NCBI GenBank assembly: GCA_045536025.1
Contig: JAZSMT010000039.1
Location: forward strand, 1 to 10,138
Direction of reading: 5' to 3'
From: HGM11412 sp045536025
GTDB lineage: Bacteria > Bacillota > Clostridia > Christensenellales > Borkfalkiaceae
Length of the DNA: 10,138 nt
The translations under genes and the position numbers were made by a program. This document shows, in pieces, positions 6,315 to 10,138 of this stretch. The stretch's first letter is position 1, and each line of letters starts with the position of its first letter. A model generated the notes under the pieces. That model worked only from the letters and a program-made list of their open reading frames with translations, was not told where the DNA came from and did no database searches.

Positions 6315-7712
6315 ATGATAAAATTTAAAGATTTTGACGATAAAAGCTTAAAAAAAATACAAATGTTTACCAAAAACAGCCCTTATCGCGTTTGCGACTT
6401 ATCGGCTGGCGTTTTGTATATGTGGAACGACGTTTATAATCTTAATTACGCCGTTTTTAATAACACCCTTATTTTAAAGTGTAATTTCAAAAACAAAAAA
6501 ACGGTGTTTTTTCTTCCTTTGGGCGCGGATTTTGACGGCGCTATGCTCGAAATTGAGCGATACGCTTTAAAAAATAAAATACCACTAACTTTTATGTGCG
6601 TTGAAGAGGAGTTCGTAAATAAGCTTTCAAGCCGTTACTCAGGAAATATCACCTATGAATATAACCGCGATTACAGCGATTATTTATACGATTACGAGGC
6701 ACTCAAAACCCTCGTTGGCAAAAGGTTTTCGGGGCAAAGAAACCATATAAACGGCTTTAATAAAAATTACCCGAACGCCAAATTTAAAAAACTGCATAAT
6801 AAAGACGTAGTTAGGCTAAAAACGTTTTTAAAAGAATATAAAAAAGAGCATCAAGGTGGTGGCAGGGTAGAGCGCGCCGAATATAAAAACACGATAAAGC
6901 TCGTGGAAAATTTAAACCTTGCTTCCTACGTTGGTGGATATATGGAAATAGACGGGAAAATTTGCTCGTTTACAATCGGCGAATACTCAGGCGATACCTT
7001 TATTATTCATATAGAAAAAGCGCTTAAAAACTACAAGGGCATTTATCCTGCAACCTTTAACGCCTTTTTAAAGACTTGTCAAAAAGATGGCGTAAATTAT
7101 ATCAACCGCGAGGACGATTCGGGGGATATGGGATTAAGAACTTCTAAAACTCAGTATCAGCCCATAAAGCTTATTCATAAACACTTCGTTTCGGTCGGTT
7201 TGCCTATGCAAATAAAAACTTACCCCAAAATTGTTGGCGAAAGAATTTACTTAGGCAAAATAAAAAAATCGGACAAGGAAGATTATTTTAAACTTTATAC
7301 CAATAAAACCCTCAATAAATACTGGGGGTATGATTATAAACAGCATATAAAAACGCCAACGAAAGACGCTTTTTTTGATATGCAAAGTGCCGATTTTAAA
7401 TCAAAAGACAATATGTGTTTAGGAATTTTTAAAAAAGGCGACAAAAAACTTATGGGCGAAGTCGTTCTTCATAACTTTACTTACGATGGCGAGGTGGAAA
7501 TAGGCGTTAGGCTATTTAAAAAACATCACGGAAACGGCTATGGCGCAGAAGCCGTAAAGCTAATTGCCGATTACGCAAAAAACACCTTACAAAAACGCCC
7601 CGTTGCTAAATGCTACAAGCGAAACACGCCTAGTCTAAACAGTTTAAAAAAGGCGGGCTTCGCACTTAAAAACAGCGATAAAACCTATTATTATTTAAAT
7701 TTTGAAAACTAA
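6315..7712 (+). CDS. DUF2156 (lysyltransferase-like) and GNAT acetyltransferase fusion protein
   Basis: A 465-aa protein with two acyltransferase-type regions. Residues about 1-292 resemble DUF2156, the family related to the catalytic part of phosphatidylglycerol lysyltransferase; typical parts are VLYMWNDVYNLNYAV (33-47) and YLYDYEALKTLVGKRFSGQR (123-142). Residues about 308-465 resemble a RimJ/RimL-type GNAT N-acetyltransferase, with EIGVRLF (395-401), the acetyl-CoA loop HHGNGYGAEA (404-413), and NTPSLNSLKKAGF (437-449). No membrane helices are seen, so it is not a full MprF. Substrates cannot be predicted. The start is chosen because DUF2156 proteins begin close to this point, but no Shine-Dalgarno sequence sits at normal distance. 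The nearest, AAGGAAG, is inside the palindrome that ends 8 nt before the ATG. Confidence 0.8.
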   Translation: MIKFKDFDDKSLKKIQMFTKNSPYRVCDLSAGVLYMWNDVYNLNYAVFNNTLILKCNFKNKKTVFFLPLGADFDGAMLEIERYALKNKIPLTFMCVEEEFVNKLSSRYSGNITYEYNRDYSDYLYDYEALKTLVGKRFSGQRNHINGFNKNYPNAKFKKLHNKDVVRLKTFLKEYKKEHQGGGRVERAEYKNTIKLVENLNLASYVGGYMEIDGKICSFTIGEYSGDTFIIHIEKALKNYKGIYPATFNAFLKTCQKDGVNYINREDDSGDMGLRTSKTQYQPIKLIHKHFVSVGLPMQIKTYPKIVGERIYLGKIKKSDKEDYFKLYTNKTLNKYWGYDYKQHIKTPTKDAFFDMQSADFKSKDNMCLGIFKKGDKKLMGEVVLHNFTYDGEVEIGVRLFKKHHGNGYGAEAVKLIADYAKNTLQKRPVAKCYKRNTPSLNSLKKAGFALKNSDKTYYYLNFEN

Positions 7713-7753
7713 AAAAAATTTTAAAATAATTTTCAAAAACCCCTTTAAAACGC

Positions 7754-7782
7754 TTTACAAAACCATTTTAAAAGTATATAGT
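7754..7782 (+). promoter_or_regulatory. Promoter of the queT leader transcript
   Basis: TTTACA (7754-7759), a 17-bp spacer and TATAGT (7777-7782), five of six matches at both hexamers. The start near 7789 gives a leader of about 315 nt containing the wobble-rich hairpin, repeat copy A and the preQ1 riboswitch. Confidence 0.55.
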
Positions 7783-7827
7783 ATAAGCATTATTTTTACT
7801 TTGTTTTCCCCCTTATTATATATTTTT

Positions 7828-7870
7828 CAGGTGGCTGTTTGTGGTGTGAGATATCGCAGGCAGTCATTTG
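7828..7870 (+). other. 16-bp wobble-rich RNA hairpin in the queT leader
   Basis: Bases 7828-7843 pair with 7855-7870 over 16 uninterrupted positions, six of them G-U, around the 11-nt loop 7844-7854. Only plus-strand RNA can form all pairs, because the complementary strand would have A-C mismatches. It is followed by ATTTTTAATT (7871-7880), so it may be a terminator for the upstream gene or an attenuator in the queT leader. Confidence 0.55.
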
Positions 7871-7891
7871 ATTTTTAATTCGTAATTTTGG

Positions 7892-8018
7892 GCATTACAC
7901 TTCGTTTCTACTTAGTCGATAAACCTCGATGACCAACAAGGTCAATCTCTGCTTATTGCCTTCGTGAGCCTCGTCTAATACCCAAACTAACGCCTTAAAG
8001 GGGTTGTTATAAGCAACC
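7892..8018 (+). repeat. Dispersed repeat-like element, copy A
   Basis: This non-coding stretch aligns collinearly with 9819-9947. Shared blocks are GCATTACACTTCG (similar to GCGTTATACTTTG in copy B), a hairpin TGACC-AACAA-GGTCA, GCCTCGTCTAA (7968-7978, identical), AACTAA, and CCTTAAA followed by GGGGTTGT. The 3' end can fold as GGTTG (8002-8006) with CAACC (8014-8018). It lies in the queT leader between the promoter and the riboswitch. Confidence 0.65.
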
Positions 8019-8056
8019 AGAACTAAACCATTAAAAAACTAACTTAACTAAATAAA

Positions 8057-8100
8057 GTGAAGGTTTTCGGCTAACACTTCACAATAAAAAAACCGAGGTG
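8057..8100 (+). promoter_or_regulatory. preQ1-I riboswitch controlling queT translation
   Basis: The class I preQ1 layout is complete. Stem P1 is GTGAAG (8057-8062) with CTTCAC (8077-8082). The loop contains TCGG (8067-8070) and CTAACA (8071-8076). An A-rich stretch AATAAAAAAA (8083-8092) runs along P1. CCGA (8093-8096) pairs with TCGG to form the H-type pseudoknot. The ribosome binding site GAGGTG (8095-8100) overlaps the pseudoknot strand, so ligand binding should hide it and lower translation. The position directly before a QueT gene agrees with the known use of this class. Confidence 0.88.
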
Positions 8101-8104
8101 CAAA

Positions 8105-8593
8105 ATGATAAAACTACAAAGTAGTAAAAACGTAGCAAAGGCAGGAATAATAGCTTCCGTTTACGTAGCGCTAACGTTAGCGCTTTATCCCATATCTTTC
8201 GGAGCTTTTCAATTAAGAATTTCCGAAAGCTTAACGCTACTTCCCCTTGTTTTTCCAGAAAGCGTTATCGGGCTTACGATAGGTTGCTTGATATCAAACT
8301 TTTTTGGAAACGGGGTTTTGGATATAGTGTTTGGAACGCTTGCCACTTTTTTATCGGCAATTTTAACGCGTTTAGCAACCAAAAAAATAAAAAGTGATAT
8401 TTTAAAGATTTTAGTAGGCGGAATTTTTCCCATTATTATAAACGCGCTTATAATTCCCATTACTATACTTTCAATTACCGCCCAGCCTATAACCTATTTT
8501 ATCACGGCGTTTCAAATATTAGTTGGGCAGTTTTTATCCGTATATTTAATAGGAACGCCCGTTTACTTTATATGTAAAAAAATAAGCAAATAA
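8105..8593 (+). CDS. queT: QueT-family queuosine precursor transporter (ECF S component)
   Basis: This 162-aa integral membrane protein of the QueT/COG4708 family is a substrate-binding S component of energy-coupling factor transporters that takes up queuosine precursors such as preQ1 or preQ0. It has about five to six hydrophobic segments. FGAFQLRISESLTLLP (32-47) and NFFGNGVLDIVFGTLATFLS (65-84) are characteristic of the family. The ECF module (EcfA, EcfA', EcfT) is not in the window and would be shared with other S components. The start is fixed by GAGGTG 4 nt before the ATG, which is also the riboswitch expression platform. The riboswitch independently supports the substrate class. No queuosine synthesis gene is adjacent. 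A strong terminator follows directly after the stop. Confidence 0.93.
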   Translation: MIKLQSSKNVAKAGIIASVYVALTLALYPISFGAFQLRISESLTLLPLVFPESVIGLTIGCLISNFFGNGVLDIVFGTLATFLSAILTRLATKKIKSDILKILVGGIFPIIINALIIPITILSITAQPITYFITAFQILVGQFLSVYLIGTPVYFICKKISK

Positions 8594-8596
8594 AAA

Positions 8597-8614
8597 AAGG
8601 TCTTAAAAGACCTT
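8597..8614. terminator. Bidirectional terminator between queT and the DUF378 gene
   Basis: AAGGTCTT (8597-8604) and AAGACCTT (8607-8614) form a perfect 8-bp stem. On the plus strand AATTTTT follows. On the minus strand a run of T follows directly. The stem overlaps the stop codon of the minus-strand gene (8613-8615), so it serves two convergent genes. Confidence 0.88.
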
Positions 8615-8822
8615 AATTTTTAAGCTTTGAAAAGGGTTTGTACATAAAGGTAAAAAATATTACCCAAAGCCCTGCTAAGCCTACGAGGATATAAATAATT
8701 CTCGGAATCATGCCTGCGCCGAGTAAGAAGGTTACCGGGTTAAAGCCGAATAACCCAACAGACAGCCACACGAGCGCGCCTACGATTACTAAAATAAAAG
8801 AAATAATACTTGTAATTTTCAT
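8613..8822 (-). CDS. DUF378-type small membrane protein
   Basis: A 69-aa protein with two membrane helices (about 5-25 and 41-61). The first helix is followed by LVWLSVGLFGFNP (17-29), and RIIYILVGLAGLW (41-53) forms the second. This pattern matches the small DUF378 family of two-helix proteins with unknown function. The ATG at 8822 has a strong GGAGG (8833-8829) 6 nt upstream. An inverted repeat, CTCCG (8830-8834) with CGGAG (8846-8850), could pair with that ribosome binding site in the mRNA. It lies 43 bp downstream of another minus-strand gene, probably in one transcript, and ends inside the bidirectional terminator. Confidence 0.8.
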   Translation of the reverse strand: MKITSIISFILVIVGALVWLSVGLFGFNPVTFLLGAGMIPRIIYILVGLAGLWVIFFTFMYKPFSKLKN

Positions 8823-8865
8823 AAATTACCTCCGTTATTATATTGCGGAGCTTTATGAAAATTAT

Positions 8866-9123
8866 TCATAAATATATATTTTCTAAAACTAAATAATCAA
8901 AGGGCGTTTTATCAACGAAATCATCAGCCGAAAATTTTACCGAATTAAAATTTTCATAGCATTCGCGATGATAGTCAATCGTTATAGGGGTAGGAACGTC
9001 TAACTTTCGGCAAATCTCGCTTAAATGAAAGTAAAACTCACTACTTTCGTACTCTTTTACGTTGCTATAAGTGTACGATTTTATCGTCCTATGATTTTTA
9101 ATAAGCTTTGCAAACGTTTTCAT
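8866..9123 (-). CDS. Conserved-looking small protein of unknown function
   Basis: An 85-aa protein without signal peptide or membrane helix, rich in aromatic and charged residues. The pattern of LDVPTPITI in the middle and KFSADDFVDKTPFDYLVLENI at 63-83, written here in part as FSADDFVDKTPFDYL, resembles short uncharacterised Clostridia proteins as I recall them, but I cannot name a family or activity. Coding status is supported by a consensus promoter (TTGTTA, 17 bp, TAAAAT, minus strand 9158-9130) placed so that transcription would start at or within a few bases of the ATG at 9123. There is no Shine-Dalgarno sequence, so the mRNA is probably leaderless. The gene is divergent from rex and upstream of the DUF378 gene. 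The stop codon lies in an inverted repeat (8852-8859/8865-8872). Confidence 0.65.
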   Translation of the reverse strand: MKTFAKLIKNHRTIKSYTYSNVKEYESSEFYFHLSEICRKLDVPTPITIDYHRECYENFNSVKFSADDFVDKTPFDYLVLENIYL

Positions 9124-9129
9124 AACTAT

Positions 9130-9158
9130 ATTTTATCATTATTTATAAAATTTAACAA
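9130..9158 (-). promoter_or_regulatory. Minus-strand promoter in the rex intergenic region
   Basis: On the minus strand TTGTTA (9158-9153), a 17-bp spacer and TAAAAT (9135-9130) with extended -10 TG. Only six bases separate the -10 from the ATG at 9123. The sequence TTGTTAA here is also a perfect half of the Rex operator consensus, with a poor second half, so control by Rex is possible but unproven. Confidence 0.62.
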
Positions 9159-9175
9159 CCAAATAAGGGTGAAAA

Positions 9176-9793
9176 ATGGACAAACAAATATCAGAAAGAG
9201 TAGTTGAAAGATTGCCAAAATATTATCGCTATCTTCAAGAGCTTTGCAAAAACCAAATACAAAGAGTTTCTTCAAAAACTATTTCAAAAGCGCTTAATAT
9301 TACCGCTTCTCAAGTCCGTCAAGACCTATCGCATTTCGGCGGTTTCGGCCAAACTGGCGTTGGATATAACGTTGAATACCTTAAAGATATTATGAAAGAA
9401 ATCTTGGGCATAAACAACGTTCACACGGCAATCGTTATAGGTGGCGGTCGTATAGGTCAGGCGCTTATAAGCTATCAAGGGTTTTCTGATGAAAACATTT
9501 TCGTTAAAGCGGTGTTCGACGTTACCACTAAGCACTTATCTGGCGTTAAAGGGGTGGAGGTTTACAACGTTTCCGAGCTTGAAAATTACCTTTCAAAAAA
9601 CCCTACCGATATAGCTATTATCTCCGTTCAAAAAGAGCAAGCTGAAAAAGTTGCAAAACGCGTAGTTGACGCAGGCGTTAAATCTATTTGGAACTTTGCC
9701 CCCATAGACCTTTATTTTGACGGCGACGTGGTGTGCGAAAATATCAACATGAGCGAAAGCTTGATGCGTCTTATTTACAAAAGCAAATTTTAA
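9176..9793 (+). CDS. rex: Redox-sensing transcriptional repressor Rex
   Basis: Rex senses the NADH/NAD+ ratio and represses fermentation and respiration genes until NADH releases it from DNA. The 205-aa length is typical. The N-terminal winged helix includes ISERVVERLPKYYRYLQEL (5-23) and the recognition region ITASQVRQDLSHFGGFG (42-58), both typical of Rex. The Rossmann domain has VIGGGRIGQAL (87-97) and acidic Asp115. The C-terminal part has WNFAPIDL (172-179) and the domain-swapping end NMSESLMRLI (191-200). All key regions are present. The start is supported by AAGGGTG (9165-9171) 4 nt before the ATG and by the family N-terminus. It is divergent from two small genes, with only 52 bp between starts. 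No convincing full Rex operator is seen. Confidence 0.97.
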   Translation: MDKQISERVVERLPKYYRYLQELCKNQIQRVSSKTISKALNITASQVRQDLSHFGGFGQTGVGYNVEYLKDIMKEILGINNVHTAIVIGGGRIGQALISYQGFSDENIFVKAVFDVTTKHLSGVKGVEVYNVSELENYLSKNPTDIAIISVQKEQAEKVAKRVVDAGVKSIWNFAPIDLYFDGDVVCENINMSESLMRLIYKSKF

Positions 9794-9815
9794 GCCGTTA
9801 TTTAAGGGCTTATTT
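9791..9815 (+). terminator. Weak terminator-like hairpin at the end of rex
   Basis: TAAGCC (9791-9796, including the rex stop codon) pairs with GGCTTA (9807-9812) around a 10-nt loop, followed by TTTAC. The T-tract is short, so termination here would be partial. Stronger hairpins lie downstream. Confidence 0.4.
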
Positions 9816-9818
9816 ACT

Positions 9819-9947
9819 GCGTTATACTTTGTTCTTTGCATTTTTGCAAAATTCCTGCGACCGATAAGGTCGCTCCCTTCCGCAAAAACGCAAACGCCTC
9901 GTCTAACTTGCAACTAATCCCTTAAAAGGGGTTGTAATATGCAAACG
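9819..9947 (+). repeat. Dispersed repeat-like element, copy B
   Basis: This is the second copy of the element at 7892-8018. It folds well. An outer stem of 13 positions with one mismatch (9835-9847 with 9882-9894) encloses GCGACC-GATAA-GGTCGC (9857-9873). GCCTCGTCTAA (9896-9906) follows. A second hairpin has TTGCA/TGCAA (9908-9912/9940-9944) around AATCCCTT/AAGGGGTT (9916-9923/9926-9933). No coding frame is supported in this orientation. Confidence 0.65.
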
Positions 9948-9964
9948 AAACCTTTATAAGCATT

Positions 9965-9986
9965 AAAAAAGCACCCTATTGGGTGC
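9965..9986 (-). terminator. Minus-strand intrinsic terminator next to the right repeat
   Basis: GCACCC (9971-9976) and GGGTGC (9981-9986) form a 6-bp stem. On the minus strand a run of six T (9970-9965) follows. It would stop transcription entering from beyond the right end of the window. The left repeat has no equivalent hairpin at this position. Confidence 0.6.
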
Positions 9987-9997
9987 GTCTCTCATAA

Positions 9998-10138
9998 GGA
10001 TTTTTTATCCAAAATAAAAGTATAGCACACTATACTTCACTAAAAGTGAAAGATAGCGTGCTTTTCTTATCCACAAAAAACAATATTAAATTAGTGATAT
10101 TTTTAGCCTTGTGGCTAAAAGTGATATTGTTTGCGTTG
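9998..10138. repeat. Right terminal inverted repeat (141 nt, exact copy of left end)
   Basis: Exact reverse complement of bases 1-141, with weaker similarity continuing inward to about 9987. It carries the same two hairpin units and a perfect DnaA-box match TTATCCACA (10067-10075). As at the left end, the flanking gene in the window (rex) points outward into the repeat. Confidence 0.9.
10024..10062 (+). terminator. Long hairpin with T-tract in the right repeat
   Basis: Same 18-position stem with one mismatch as at 77-115, here oriented so that TTTTCTTAT follows on the plus strand. It could terminate transcripts leaving rex. The interrupted T-tract leaves this as an inference. Confidence 0.5.

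Noticed and set aside
8837..8842. TATAAT hexamer on the minus strand before the DUF378 gene
   Set aside because: It is only about 15 bp from the ATG, so transcription would start inside the ribosome binding site, and no -35 is found.
8852..8872. Inverted repeat TTTATGAA/TTCATAAA as terminator of the 85-aa gene
   Set aside because: The stem is AT-only in most positions and no T-tract follows on the minus strand. It is only mentioned as an oddity at the stop codon.
9141..9158. Full Rex operator upstream of rex
   Set aside because: Only one half-site (TTAACAA, plus strand) matches; the other half matches about three of seven positions. Autoregulation remains possible but is not called as a feature.
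9593..9913. 106-aa minus-strand frame overlapping the rex end and copy B
   Set aside because: It is antisense to conserved Rex coding sequence and extends into the structured repeat. Composition is shadow-like.
1..10138. A linear plasmid, phage or transposon bounded by terminal inverted repeats
   Set aside because: The content is housekeeping (ftsH, parAB, rex, queT) with no transposase, integrase, terminal protein or replication gene. An exact 141-nt overlap fits an assembly end at a repeat better.

Overview
The window looks like chromosomal DNA from a low-GC, probably spore-forming Clostridia-type Firmicute. The evidence is low GC, strong AGGAGG-type ribosome binding sites, a YyaC-family sporulation gene, Rex, a class I preQ1 riboswitch on a QueT transporter gene, and Firmicute-type parS sites. 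Lineage below that level cannot be judged. The two ends are exact reverse complements of each other over 141 nt. Housekeeping gene content argues against a plasmid or a linear replicon. The ends are best read as one repeat, present at least twice in inverted orientation, at which the assembly probably stopped.

Left part (1-2382): the terminal repeat, a minus-strand yyaC-like gene, then a divergent cvpA-like membrane protein gene with a strong promoter and an intrinsic terminator. About 790 bp of AT-rich DNA without a supported gene follows. It holds one perfect and one near-perfect parS site (starts 157 bp apart), nested palindromes between them, and promoters.

Centre (2383-6117): a compact plus-strand operon ftsH-parA-parB (11-bp gap, then 11-bp overlap). 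ParB binds parS, CTP-dependent ParB spreading builds the partition complex, and ParA moves it. FtsH is the membrane-bound quality-control protease. In Bacillus subtilis yyaC lies next to soj-spo0J near the origin, so yyaC close to parAB and parS suggests an origin-proximal region, although no convincing oriC is visible.

Right part (6118-10138): a structured intergenic region ending in a perfect 24-bp palindromic terminator. Next is an acyltransferase-like fusion gene (DUF2156 plus GNAT), then a 392-bp leader with a 16-bp wobble-rich RNA hairpin, a dispersed-repeat-like element (copy A) and a preQ1-I riboswitch that overlaps the ribosome binding site of queT. A bidirectional terminator separates queT from two small minus-strand genes, a DUF378-type membrane protein and an 85-aa protein of unknown function. 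The rex gene is divergent from these. After rex comes a second copy (B) of the element, then a minus-strand terminator and the right terminal repeat.

Most genes are ordinary housekeeping genes. The less ordinary content is non-coding: the structured terminal repeat that sits as a terminator after outward-facing genes, the A/B repeat family with a covarying hairpin, the wobble-rich leader hairpin, and promoters so close to start codons that leaderless mRNAs are likely.
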